DNA from: an uncultured Porphyromonas sp.
GTDB lineage: Bacteria > Bacteroidota > Bacteroidia > Bacteroidales > Porphyromonadaceae
Direction of reading: 5' to 3'
Length of the DNA stretch: 34,375 nt
Assembly: GCA_900539765.1 (NCBI GenBank)
Contig: UQDF01000019.1
Location: 1-34,375 of the forward strand
Both the position numbers and the translations under genes were made by a program. Shown in pieces: positions 21,347-29,924 of the stretch. Each line of letters begins with the position of its first letter. The stretch's first letter is position 1. Below the pieces are notes generated by a model. That model did not search any database. It saw only the letters and a list, made by a program, of their open reading frames with translations, and was not told the DNA's origin.

Positions 21347-22693
21347 ATGAGTAGGATGAACTGGGATCAGCTGATCTCTAACCGACGCTTTGGGGCACCA
21401 GAGCCTAAGCGCACAGGCGCTCTCGGTGGGGGTATGGAGATGCGTACCGAGTTTGACCGAGACTACGATCGGCTGATCTTCTCGGCTCCCTTTCGTCGGT
21501 TGCAAAACAAAGCGCAGATCTTCCCGCTGCCTAAAAACATCTTCGTACACAACCGCCTAACGCACAGTCTGGAGGTGAGCTGCGTGGGACGCAGTCTGGG
21601 CAACTACATAGCGCGCCGCCTGACGGACAATCAAGATACGCCTCATCGGGGGAGCATCGCCACGGTCGTCTCGGCGGCCTGTCTGGCACACGATATGGGC
21701 AATCCACCCTTTGGGCATAGTGGCGAGCGAGCCATACGAGCTTACTTCACCGAGGGTAATGGTCGCCAATGGTATGATGCGGTAGTGGGGGAGGGACACC
21801 CGTGGGAGGACTTCGCCTACTTCGAGGGCAATGCCAACGGCTTTCGCTTGCTGACACATCAGTTTGAGGGGCGCCGCCCTGGGGGCTTTGCTTTGACCTA
21901 CACCACCCTGGCGGCTATTGTCAAGTACCCCTGGTCGTCGGCTAGGGCACCTGAGAGCGGGAAGTTTGGCTACTTCCAGTCGGAGCGGGAGACCTATCTT
22001 GATGTAGCGAACTACCTGGGCATCCTGCCAGTAGACCCCGCCACGGGTCACTACGTGCGTCACCCGCTGGTCTACCTCGTGGAGGCGGCCGATGATATAT
22101 GCTATCAAGTGATGGACGTGGAGGACGCATACAAGCTACGTATCTTGAGCTACGAGCGTACGGTGGATCTGCTCCTGCGCTACTTCCTCGCAGAGAGTCA
22201 CGATCATGCGCTGGCAACGCTGGAGACTATCGGCGATCGCAATGAGCGGATAGCTTACCTGAGAGCTAAGGCGATCAATATCCTCGTGGAGGCGTGTGCC
22301 GAGGTCTTCATAGAGCATGAGGAGGAGATACTGCGGGGTGCTTTCACAGGAACGCTCGTCAGCCAGATGCCCAAGAGGCTCTATGCGGCTTACCGAGACA
22401 ATAGCGAGGTGGCGCAGAGCGAGATCTACACAGCACGGGCGGTGATCGACGTAGAGCTGGCGGGGCATCGGATCTTCTCAGAGTTGATCGACAAACTGAT
22501 GCACTCGCTCCTGCTCCCCGACGATGCGTACAGTCGCACGCTCCTCTCGCTGGTGAGCAGCCAGTACAACCTGCACGAAGCGTCGATCTACGGCAAGCTG
22601 CAGTGCACGCTCGACTACATTTCTGGCATGACAGACCCCTACGCACTAGACCTCTACCGACGCATCACTGGCATGAACCTCCCTGCGATATAG
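21347..22693 (+). CDS. dgt: Deoxyguanosinetriphosphate triphosphohydrolase-like protein
   Basis: A 448-residue HD-domain dNTPase. The family start RRFGAPEPKRT is followed by EFDRDYDRLIFSAPFRRLQNKAQIFPL, typical of dGTPases. The metal-binding set is HNRLTHSLEVS (68-78, His73), ACLAHDMGNPPFGHSGE (111-127, His115, Asp116, His124) and a later Asp in VEAADDICYQVMD. It hydrolyses dNTPs, classically dGTP, to the nucleoside and triphosphate, so it controls DNA precursor pools. It comes 17 bp after radA; the pairing with a repair gene is sensible but no functional link is shown. Confidence 0.93.
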   Translation: MSRMNWDQLISNRRFGAPEPKRTGALGGGMEMRTEFDRDYDRLIFSAPFRRLQNKAQIFPLPKNIFVHNRLTHSLEVSCVGRSLGNYIARRLTDNQDTPHRGSIATVVSAACLAHDMGNPPFGHSGERAIRAYFTEGNGRQWYDAVVGEGHPWEDFAYFEGNANGFRLLTHQFEGRRPGGFALTYTTLAAIVKYPWSSARAPESGKFGYFQSERETYLDVANYLGILPVDPATGHYVRHPLVYLVEAADDICYQVMDVEDAYKLRILSYERTVDLLLRYFLAESHDHALATLETIGDRNERIAYLRAKAINILVEACAEVFIEHEEEILRGAFTGTLVSQMPKRLYAAYRDNSEVAQSEIYTARAVIDVELAGHRIFSELIDKLMHSLLLPDDAYSRTLLSLVSSQYNLHEASIYGKLQCTLDYISGMTDPYALDLYRRITGMNLPAI

Positions 22694-22784
22694 AGGTGAC
22701 ATGTCAGTGTGTACGGCTAACTTCTACTGAAGCTCACGGAATTGTGGGAGTGCTAGGTCTAAAGGCTAGCCTCTAATATTATTG

Positions 22785-22792
22785 TACCTTTG
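22785..22792 (+). promoter_or_regulatory. -7 promoter element for the rseP operon
   Basis: TACCTTTG fits TAnnTTTG, 28 bp before the ATG at 22820. It is flanked by two copies of GGCTAGC (22764-22770 and 22794-22800), which may be incidental. Confidence 0.6.
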
Positions 22793-22819
22793 TGGCTAGC
22801 TATAATTACAACAAACTAG

Positions 22820-24160
22820 ATGGGTATAGATACGGTAGCACTCATGAGTACTCTGATGCGGATCGGGCAGTTGCTCCTAGCGTTGAGTCTCTTAGTTTTT
22901 ATACATGAGCTGGGGCACTTTCTCTTCGCGCGACTCTTTGGCGTGCGGGTGGATAAGTTTTACCTCTTCTTTGATGTCAAGGGTAAGGCACTCTGGCGCT
23001 ATCGTCCTAAGGGTAGCGATACGGAGTATGGTATCGGCTGGCTCCCCCTCGGGGGTTACTGCAAGATCCACGGCATGATCGACGAGAGCCTCGACACGGA
23101 GCAGGTTAAGGAGCCGATGCGTGGTGATGAATTTCGCAGTAAACCAGCGTGGCAGCGCTTTTTCATTCTGATCGGTGGGGTGCTCTTTAACTTTGTCCTA
23201 GCGCTCCTGATCTATGCGGGCATATCGTACCACTGGGGCGATGTGGAGATGTCTTCACGGTCGGTCACAGCGGGGATGGTCTTCAGTCCAGCGGCTCAGG
23301 AGGTGGGCTTCCACGATGGAGACATTATATGGTCTATCGATGGCAAGGAGCAGGATATACTGCGTCCTGACTTCATGCGGGGGGTGATCGAGGCGAAGGT
23401 GGTGACCGTGCAGCGTGATGGCGAGCTGATCGATATAGCGATCCCAGACGATATGATGCAGCGTATCTTGCGGGGCAATGAGGGGCTGATGACGATGCAG
23501 GTACCCTTTATTGCGGATAGTGTCGTGGCTGGTAGTGCGGCTGCCGAGGCGGGAGTGCTGCGTGGCGACAAGTTGCTTGCTCTGGATAGTATTCCGATGC
23601 CTCACTTGGCCAGTGGGCGTCGCTACTTTTACACCCATGCAGGAGAGTGGATTAGCTCTGAGTGGCTCCGTGGTGAAGATACGGTACAGCTTGCGATACG
23701 TCCCGATACGACAGGTCTAGTCGGGGTAATGCTCCGTCCGCTGCAAAGTATTTACGAGGTGCAGCAGGTGCGCTACTCACTGCCGCAAAGCTTTGTCGTG
23801 GGGTGGCACAAGGGTATCGGCACGCTATCGGGCTATGCGCAGGATATGAAGTATGTCTTCACGCCAGAGGGGGCCTCTTCATTAGGGGGCTTGGTCTCGA
23901 TGGGTAAGCTTTTCCCCGCACATTGGGATTGGTTCACCTTCTGGCAAATATGCGCTCTCCTCTCGATCATCTTTGCCTTTATGAATATCATCCCTATACC
24001 GGGACTTGACGGGGGACACCTGCTCTTCGTCCTCTGGGAGATGATCACTGGGCGCAAGGTAAAAGACGAAGTGCTGATACGTGCGCAGATGGTGGGGATG
24101 CTGATCCTGATAGCTCTGGTGATCTATGCCAATGCCAATGACCTCTTCAAGCTCTTCTGA
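22820..24160 (+). CDS. rseP: RIP metalloprotease RseP (site-2 protease)
   Basis: A 446-residue inner-membrane zinc protease. The first transmembrane helix carries HELGH (His29, Glu30, His33). Family blocks VDKFYLFFDVKGKALW and GWLPLGGYCKIHGMIDES follow, then a second helix (FILIGGVLFNFVLALLIYAG). The periplasmic part has two PDZ-like regions (about 155-220 and 220-310). The C-terminal metal-ligand motif is NIIPIPGLDGGHLLF (about 388-402). It cuts membrane-bound anti-sigma factors or signal-peptide remnants. A start at M9 (22844) is also possible. It stands first in a unit with mutS2 (4-bp gap) and has its own -7 element. Confidence 0.94.
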   Translation: MGIDTVALMSTLMRIGQLLLALSLLVFIHELGHFLFARLFGVRVDKFYLFFDVKGKALWRYRPKGSDTEYGIGWLPLGGYCKIHGMIDESLDTEQVKEPMRGDEFRSKPAWQRFFILIGGVLFNFVLALLIYAGISYHWGDVEMSSRSVTAGMVFSPAAQEVGFHDGDIIWSIDGKEQDILRPDFMRGVIEAKVVTVQRDGELIDIAIPDDMMQRILRGNEGLMTMQVPFIADSVVAGSAAAEAGVLRGDKLLALDSIPMPHLASGRRYFYTHAGEWISSEWLRGEDTVQLAIRPDTTGLVGVMLRPLQSIYEVQQVRYSLPQSFVVGWHKGIGTLSGYAQDMKYVFTPEGASSLGGLVSMGKLFPAHWDWFTFWQICALLSIIFAFMNIIPIPGLDGGHLLFVLWEMITGRKVKDEVLIRAQMVGMLILIALVIYANANDLFKLF

Positions 24161-24164
24161 CACG

Positions 24165-26714
24165 ATGCCTAGCGATATAACCTATCCCTCGGACTATCTA
24201 GACAAAGTAGGCTACTACGACCTGCTGGATCTGATCGCCTCGGAGTGTCACAGCTCTATGGGGCGGGAGATGGTGGGTGCGTTGACCGCCTCGACTCGTC
24301 CGGACGCTATCCGTCACCGCCTGGAGCGTGTGCGGGAGATGAGACACTTGCTGAGCGTCACGATGGAGCTACCCATACGACGTATCGCTGACCTGCGGGC
24401 TACGCTCGGCACGCTACGTGCTGAGGGCAGCTACCTGACAGAGGAGGAGCTGGCGCAGGTGGCTCAGGCGATCGTAAGCTATGAGGCGTGGTCGAGGCTC
24501 TTGACCAAAGTGCAGGACAATGGGGCGGGAGAGGTCTCACCGCTCTATCCCAGTCTGTCTCGCCTTGTGGTGGGTAGTGAGGGACTGCAAGAGATAGCGC
24601 AAACGATCTTGCGCAAGCTCGACCCGCACGGACGACTCGTGGACAACGCTTCGCCACGGCTTGCCGAGCTACGCCTAGCCCTTCAGCGTGAAGAGCGTGC
24701 TATAGCGAAGTTGATGCGAGGTCTGCTCACGGCGGCGCAGGCGGCTGGCTATGTCGAGGAGGATGCGCAGGCAACGATGCGCTCGGGGCGTCCTGTCCTG
24801 CCAGTGACCGCTATGCACAAGCGTCAGATACCAGGTATCGTTCACGATGAGAGTGCCACGGGCAAGACATTATACATAGAGCCTCTCGAGGTAGTCGAGG
24901 CAAACAACCGTATCCGTGAACTGGAGAGCGAGGAGCATCGTGAGGTGATCGAGATCTTGCGCCAGCTTACGGCACCTATTCGGGAGCGCCGTGAGACGTT
25001 GTCCCAGCTTTACCTCTCCATGGGGCGCATCGATGCGGTTTGTGCGATAGCTCGCTTTGCCGATGAGATGCACTGCTCTATCCCTGAGGTGCGCAACAAA
25101 CCAACCATTCAGTGGTACCAAGCGGTCAACCCAATACTCCAGCACACCCTTAGCCAAGAAGGCAAAAGCGTCGTGCCACAAGACATCTTACTACGCTATC
25201 CCAACGAACGTATTCTCGTCATCTCGGGACCTAATGCTGGCGGTAAGTCGGTCTGTCTCAAGACGGTCGGACTCCTTCAGTACATGCTGCAGAGTGGCAT
25301 CCCGATCCCCGTACACCCTGACTCGGTGGCGGGCGTCTTCAAGCACCTAGCGATAGAGATCGGCGACAACCAGTCTATGGAGGACGATCTGAGTACCTAC
25401 TCCTCGCACTTGAAGCATATGCGGGCTATGTCGGCTGCTTGTGGAGCTAATAGTTTGCTTCTGATCGATGAGTTTGGAGCTGGTACGGAACCAGAACTAG
25501 GTGGCGCCATTGCGGAGGGACTTTTGGCACTTTTTAATGAGCAGCGGGCGTGGGGCGTCATCACGACGCACTACCGCAACCTCAAGGAGTATGCGACTAC
25601 GCACAAGGGCATCGTCAATGGTGCTATGCTCTACGATCAGAAGGAGATGAAGCCGCTCTACGAGCTTTCCATTGGTCAGCCGGGTAGCTCCTTTGCCCTA
25701 GAGATAGCACGTCAGCAAGGGCTACCCCGCCAAGTGCTAGAGTACGCCACCGAGCTGGTCGGCGAGGAGGTGATCCAGAGCGAGCGTTACGTGCAGGACA
25801 TCGTTCGCGACAAGCAGTACTGGCAGCGCAAGCGCACCGAGATAGAGCGCCGTGAGCAGAAGCTCGAGCGTCTGCTTGCAGACTACGAGGCGCGTCTATC
25901 GAAGCTCAAGGAGCAGCGTCAGGATCTCTTGACACAAGCACAGCAGGAGGCGGCCGATCTACTGGATCAGAGCCGTGCTCAGATCGAGCGCACGATCCGT
26001 GAGATCAAGGAGAGCCAAGCGGAGCGACAACAGACCAAAGAAGCTCGCCAAGCGCTTAGTGCCTATGGTGAGCAGTTGGCGCAGGCTGAGACGATAGAGC
26101 AGTCGGGCAGTGTGGAGCGTGAATTGGAGCGACTCAAGCGTCGCAAAGAGCGTAAGGAACGCAAGCGCAAGCAGCGTGGCGCTTCAGAGCGTGGTGCGCA
26201 AAGTCAGTCGCCAGTCAAGCTCTCTGTGCCGAAGCCTCCCAAGGAGGGTGACGAGGTGCGGGTCACGACGATGAATGTGGTGGGCGTCCTCTCTGAGCTC
26301 TCGGCCAATAGTGCCACGGTGGTGGTGAATGGTCGTATACGTATCACCTGCAAACCTAATGAGATCGTACGGCTCGGTAGTGAGCGTAAGGAGGAGCAGG
26401 CGCAGGCTACTTCGCAGCCTACTCGCACAACCAATGTGGTGGAGCATCTGCATGAGCGTCGGCTGGACTTCTCCGACCGACTCGACGTACGTGGTATGCG
26501 AGCCGCTGAGGCGATCCAAGCGGTCCAATACTTCCTCGACGATGCGATCAGTCTAGGCTTCAACCGTGTAGAGATACTGCACGGCACGGGGACGGGTGCG
26601 CTACGAGTCTCTATCCGTGAATTGCTCGATCACTACCCTGGGGTGAGCCATTACCATGATGAAGATGTGCGGTTTGGCGGTGCAGGCATTACGATCGTTC
26701 ATCTGCAGGGGTAG
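24165..26714 (+). CDS. mutS2: Endonuclease MutS2 with Smr domain
   Basis: An 849-residue protein from the ATG at 24165, which gives MPSDITYPSDYLDKVGYYDL, the usual family start; the upstream in-frame ATG at 24126 overlaps rseP and adds a Ser-rich tail. It has the MutS clamp/core without the mismatch-binding domain. The ATPase has Walker A SGPNAGGKSV (about 354-363), LLLIDEFGAGTEPELGG (Walker B) and ITTHYRNLKEYA. A long charged coiled coil (about 540-680) follows. The C-terminal Smr domain is LDVRGMRAAEAIQAVQYFLD with HGTGTGALR (about 772-849). The family suppresses recombination, or in some bacteria acts on stalled or collided ribosomes. The 3' end overlaps the next gene by up to 59 bp. Confidence 0.95.
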   Translation: MPSDITYPSDYLDKVGYYDLLDLIASECHSSMGREMVGALTASTRPDAIRHRLERVREMRHLLSVTMELPIRRIADLRATLGTLRAEGSYLTEEELAQVAQAIVSYEAWSRLLTKVQDNGAGEVSPLYPSLSRLVVGSEGLQEIAQTILRKLDPHGRLVDNASPRLAELRLALQREERAIAKLMRGLLTAAQAAGYVEEDAQATMRSGRPVLPVTAMHKRQIPGIVHDESATGKTLYIEPLEVVEANNRIRELESEEHREVIEILRQLTAPIRERRETLSQLYLSMGRIDAVCAIARFADEMHCSIPEVRNKPTIQWYQAVNPILQHTLSQEGKSVVPQDILLRYPNERILVISGPNAGGKSVCLKTVGLLQYMLQSGIPIPVHPDSVAGVFKHLAIEIGDNQSMEDDLSTYSSHLKHMRAMSAACGANSLLLIDEFGAGTEPELGGAIAEGLLALFNEQRAWGVITTHYRNLKEYATTHKGIVNGAMLYDQKEMKPLYELSIGQPGSSFALEIARQQGLPRQVLEYATELVGEEVIQSERYVQDIVRDKQYWQRKRTEIERREQKLERLLADYEARLSKLKEQRQDLLTQAQQEAADLLDQSRAQIERTIREIKESQAERQQTKEARQALSAYGEQLAQAETIEQSGSVERELERLKRRKERKERKRKQRGASERGAQSQSPVKLSVPKPPKEGDEVRVTTMNVVGVLSELSANSATVVVNGRIRITCKPNEIVRLGSERKEEQAQATSQPTRTTNVVEHLHERRLDFSDRLDVRGMRAAEAIQAVQYFLDDAISLGFNRVEILHGTGTGALRVSIRELLDHYPGVSHYHDEDVRFGGAGITIVHLQG

Positions 26715-28659
26715 GGGGCTTCTCTATTTAGTGCTCTTGCTCCTCCTACCGCTGGCGGGGTGGGCGCAGAGCGACTCGCTCGTGACTGGCGAACTACCCC
26801 TCGAGTGGCTCGTGGAGCGCTTGCCGAGTGACGACCTCGCCGAGCTGGAGGAGGACGACTTGTTAGAGCTATCACAGCAAGAGCCAAAGACAAAGGAGCT
26901 GCTAGACCTGAACCGTGCTACCCAGCAGGAGCTGCAGGAGCGCTTCCCCTTTCTCACCAGCTACCAGATCTATCAGCTCAGACGCTACCGTGATGAGCGC
27001 GGAGGCGAGCTGCAGTCTGTTTATGACCTCAAGTGGGTCACGGGGTGGGATCGTGAGACGATAGCTCGTGTGGCACCCTATGTGACGGTGCACCCTTTCG
27101 CTGGGGAGCCTTACGCAAAGCCCGCTACACCCGTCACGGGCGAAGCTTACGTAGCGATGAGTTACCACAAAGCTCCCGAAGCCGTCTCTGATGCGTGGTA
27201 CGATCCGCTTAAGCTGCGCTCAGCTATATCGCTCAGGCAGAAGGGGCAGTGGCAAGTCGCAACTCAGTATCAGAGATACCCACAGGAGCTAGCGAAAGAT
27301 GGCACCTGGCGTTACTTCGCTGTGTATGAACCTCGTCTGGCTTGCCTTGACAAGGTGGTACTTGGACACTTTAAGGTGGGGTGGGGTGCTGGTCTTCTCG
27401 CCGCTCGATCCGTCTGGGCGAGTGCTAGTGCGCTGCCACAGCTCGCTCGTCCTAAGTCGATGCTCTCGCCTTCGCTCAGTGCGCTACGTGAGCGTACCCT
27501 GCGGGGTATTGCGAGTGAGGGGCGTTGGGGCGCATGGCGTTACTCCGCTTTTTACTCATACAGTCGGCTCGATGGCTCGATTGATGAGCGACAAGGCTTG
27601 ATCGAGTCTATCAGACCCAATATGCGCTACGACACGCCCGAGCGACGTACCCAGCGTGCAGCTATCCCGATGCAGACGGTGGGGGCGCAACTTGCTTACA
27701 CGATGCCACGGGCTCTACTTTCGCTGCAGACGCTCTACGCCGACTGGATGGGGTATGACTTAGCCTTCATGCCTGGTTACAAAGCTCTGGAGAGCGACAC
27801 CCCGTTGCAGTCGCATTGGCTCACATCGCTTGCCTACCAGTGGCAGAGCCAGTCGCGTCGTCTAGAGCTGCAGGGCGAGCTAGCCACTGAGCGGCTAGAG
27901 CATCTAGGTTTCATACAGCACCTGCGCTACCACACCCCTTGGCAGCGAGACCTCGGCGTGACACTATATTATATGTCTCCCCGCTTCACTTCTTATTATG
28001 GCCGTAGCGAAAGCCACTACGCCCGTCTAGGCAACGATATGGGACTACGCCTCTACGGCACCGCGCGCCTGCTGAAGCACTCTACCCTGCGTGCTATGCT
28101 GGAGCTATACGAAAGCCTCGAGCCGCGCTACCGCAAGCTAGAGCGCAGTCGTGGACTCCTGACACGTCTCTACCTGACCACCCGCTACAACAGTCAGCTC
28201 GAGCAACTATGGTACGGACAGCTGGGACGCTCCAATGAAGAGGCTCTACGCTGGCGACTCAGCAGTACGCTACGTTATAGTCTAGAACCCCTCTCCTTGC
28301 AGCTTGTCGGCACCATACAGCAGCGTTGCCTAGAGGAGCAAGATGAAGCGCAGTGGGGTAAGTCTCTCACGCTTGTGGCGCGCTATCGTATGGGTGTACG
28401 CCGTCCGCTGAGCATTGCGCTCTCGGGTCATTACTACCATGCCGATCACGTACGGGTCGCAAGCTACGCTTACCTGCCCACCACTCGCTACGCCTTCGGA
28501 CTATACAGTGCCACGGGTCAAGGCATAGCCACAGCACTGCTCCTGCAGTGGCAGCTAGCACCGCAGTGGACACTCTCAGCCTCCGTACGTTACGATCGCA
28601 ACCTAGACGACGGCGTGCCCCGCTGGCGCGCTGACAGCTACCTCGCCTACCGCTTCTAA
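26656..28659 (+). CDS. Helix-hairpin-helix domain outer-membrane-type protein
   Basis: A protein of up to 667 residues. After a signal peptide (LLYLVLLLLLPLAGWAQ, ending near residue 38) and an acidic linker (DDLAELEEDDLLELSQ), two ComEA-like helix-hairpin-helix units appear: LLDLNRATQQELQERFPFLT (82-101) and LQSVYDLKWVTGWDRETIAR (119-138). The remaining 500 residues are rich in aromatic beta strands (RYFAVYEPRLACLDKVVLGH, LQTLYADWMGYDLAFMPGY) and end in YLAYRF, as outer-membrane barrels do. This architecture is found in many Bacteroidetes; its role is unknown, and DNA or peptidoglycan contact is only a guess. The start is unsure: ATG at 26656, 26659 or 26665 all overlap mutS2, and a GTG at 26680 is also possible. 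Confidence 0.82.
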   Translation: MMKMCGLAVQALRSFICRGRGLLYLVLLLLLPLAGWAQSDSLVTGELPLEWLVERLPSDDLAELEEDDLLELSQQEPKTKELLDLNRATQQELQERFPFLTSYQIYQLRRYRDERGGELQSVYDLKWVTGWDRETIARVAPYVTVHPFAGEPYAKPATPVTGEAYVAMSYHKAPEAVSDAWYDPLKLRSAISLRQKGQWQVATQYQRYPQELAKDGTWRYFAVYEPRLACLDKVVLGHFKVGWGAGLLAARSVWASASALPQLARPKSMLSPSLSALRERTLRGIASEGRWGAWRYSAFYSYSRLDGSIDERQGLIESIRPNMRYDTPERRTQRAAIPMQTVGAQLAYTMPRALLSLQTLYADWMGYDLAFMPGYKALESDTPLQSHWLTSLAYQWQSQSRRLELQGELATERLEHLGFIQHLRYHTPWQRDLGVTLYYMSPRFTSYYGRSESHYARLGNDMGLRLYGTARLLKHSTLRAMLELYESLEPRYRKLERSRGLLTRLYLTTRYNSQLEQLWYGQLGRSNEEALRWRLSSTLRYSLEPLSLQLVGTIQQRCLEEQDEAQWGKSLTLVARYRMGVRRPLSIALSGHYYHADHVRVASYAYLPTTRYAFGLYSATGQGIATALLLQWQLAPQWTLSASVRYDRNLDDGVPRWRADSYLAYRF

Positions 28660-28701
28660 GGTTTTGAGGTGTCTGGGGTGATCCTCTCCGAGACCTTTTT
28701 T
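28658..28701 (+). terminator. Possible terminator after the HHH-protein gene
   Basis: AAGGT...GAGG (from 28658) can pair with CCTC...ACCTT (to 28697), with internal mismatches, followed by a run of T (28696-28701). It ends immediately before the next promoter element. Confidence 0.5.
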
Positions 28702-28702
28702 G

Positions 28703-28710
28703 TACCTTTG
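28703..28710 (+). promoter_or_regulatory. -7 promoter element before nusB
   Basis: TACCTTTG fits TAnnTTTG. It is 128 bp before the nusB ATG, so a long leader is expected. Confidence 0.6.
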
Positions 28711-28838
28711 TGGCGGATCTATGGAGGTCACTAAGGTGAACCCCTTAATTTGGCTTCCGCAGACTACAGATTGGGAAGGGTAGTGCCCTTCTCGTGAACT
28801 ATTTGCTCCTACTATATTCATCTATTCCATAGAGTGAT
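28711..28838 (+). ncRNA. Structured leader or small RNA upstream of nusB
   Basis: The sequence behind the promoter can fold into several stems. GCGGA (28713-28717) pairs with TCCGC further on; GGTCAC pairs with GTGAACC around a TAAG loop with one bulged A; GAAGGG pairs with CCCTTC around a short loop (near 28779-28795). No known riboswitch signature is seen, and the GGUCCGGAAGGAAGCAGC core of SRP RNA is absent. It could be an untranslated leader controlling nusB or a separate small RNA. This is an inference from hand folding. Confidence 0.4.
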
Positions 28839-29882
28839 ATGATCAATCGGTCTATCGTACGCATCCGCGTCTTCCAGCAACTTTACCAGTCTATCTCTAG
28901 CGGTCGTCTAGATGTGGCACTTGCGGACCAGTCGCTCACGGCCTCCCTACGTCACACCTACTACCTCTATTACTATTTATTAGATCTGATACGTGCGCTC
29001 GCAGCTTGTCAGAGGGAGCTACTGGAGATACGAGAGCGACGCTTCCTCAAGTCGCCGGACGAGGTGACTCCTCGTAGGCTCTCAGATATGACCCTTGTCA
29101 AGGAGATCGCTCGCTGTACGGAGATACAGAACCCACTCGATGAGCTGCAGAAGCGCTGGGAGCAGGACGAGCAGTTGCTCCGCTCTCTCTACAATATGGT
29201 CGAAGAAGACCCCTCGTATAGTGCGCTGCCTGAAGATGTCTCTACGCTCTCTATGCAGGAGCAGTGTGACTATTGGAGCGATATCCTCAAGCAACTCTTT
29301 CGCACTGTGGAGCTCAATGAGCATCTTGCGGCAAGCTCTTTCTACTGGGCCGATGCGACCGCTATCTGCGAGCGTCTAGAGGTCGAGGAGATGCCTACTG
29401 TAGAGCAGGTGGAGGCGACGGTAGAGCGTCTTAAGGGGTCGGACGATTATCGTGTTATCCCCTTTACCAATCAGCCCGTAGTGACGATACAGGACTTTGC
29501 GCTGAAGACTTTGCGCCGAGGCGCTAAGGATGGCTTAGAGCTACCTGGCGATCTGCTCCCTATGTTTCACAGTGATCGGGATCGCCTCTACGCACATCAG
29601 CTCCTCTCGGAGACGCTCTTACATCGTGGGGAGTATGATGCGATGCTGACGCCACGACTAGATAACTGGGAACAGGATCGTGTGGCGCTGGTCGATATGA
29701 TCTTGATGGAGATGGCGGTGGCGGAGGCTCTCAACTGCCCTGACATAGCGCTCGTCGTGACGATCAATGAGTATATCGAACTGGCCAAGGTGTACGACAA
29801 CTCTAAGAGTGCCTCCTTTATCAATGCCGTCCTAGACAGACTCTTTACAGACTTAAAGAGTGAGGGCAAGCTCTTCAAGTAA
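28839..29882 (+). CDS. nusB: Transcription antitermination factor NusB (long Bacteroidetes form)
   Basis: A 347-residue protein, about twice the length of E. coli NusB, as usual in Bacteroidales. It starts MINRSIVRIRVFQQLYQSIS, a NusB-like first helix, and continues with a helical N-terminal region (LLDLIRALAACQRELLEIRE). The canonical NusB fold is best seen at the C-terminus: RDRLYAHQLLSETLLHRGEY, NWEQDRVALVDMILMEMAVAEAL and IALVVTINEYIELAKVYDNSKSASFINAVLDRL. NusB binds boxA RNA with NusE (S10) to keep RNA polymerase elongating on rRNA operons. It has a long structured leader and is followed after 42 bp by an LptF/G permease gene. A leader-based autoregulation is possible but untested. Confidence 0.9.
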   Translation: MINRSIVRIRVFQQLYQSISSGRLDVALADQSLTASLRHTYYLYYYLLDLIRALAACQRELLEIRERRFLKSPDEVTPRRLSDMTLVKEIARCTEIQNPLDELQKRWEQDEQLLRSLYNMVEEDPSYSALPEDVSTLSMQEQCDYWSDILKQLFRTVELNEHLAASSFYWADATAICERLEVEEMPTVEQVEATVERLKGSDDYRVIPFTNQPVVTIQDFALKTLRRGAKDGLELPGDLLPMFHSDRDRLYAHQLLSETLLHRGEYDAMLTPRLDNWEQDRVALVDMILMEMAVAEALNCPDIALVVTINEYIELAKVYDNSKSASFINAVLDRLFTDLKSEGKLFK

Positions 29883-29924
29883 AGCTTACTCCTACCCAAT
29901 CCTACGATCGTGCAAGTAAGAGGT

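Noticed and set aside
21557..22108. 183-codon minus-strand frame inside dgt
   Set aside because: Antisense to the conserved HD-domain coding sequence, with no domain of its own; long antisense frames are common in GC-balanced genes.
26184..26587. Two overlapping minus-strand frames of over 110 codons inside mutS2
   Set aside because: They lie opposite the conserved MutS2 Smr region and show only shadow-type composition.
28711..28838. SRP (4.5S) RNA gene
   Set aside because: A GTGAACCCC string is reminiscent, but the universally conserved GGUCCGGAAGGAAGCAGC-type apical core is missing.
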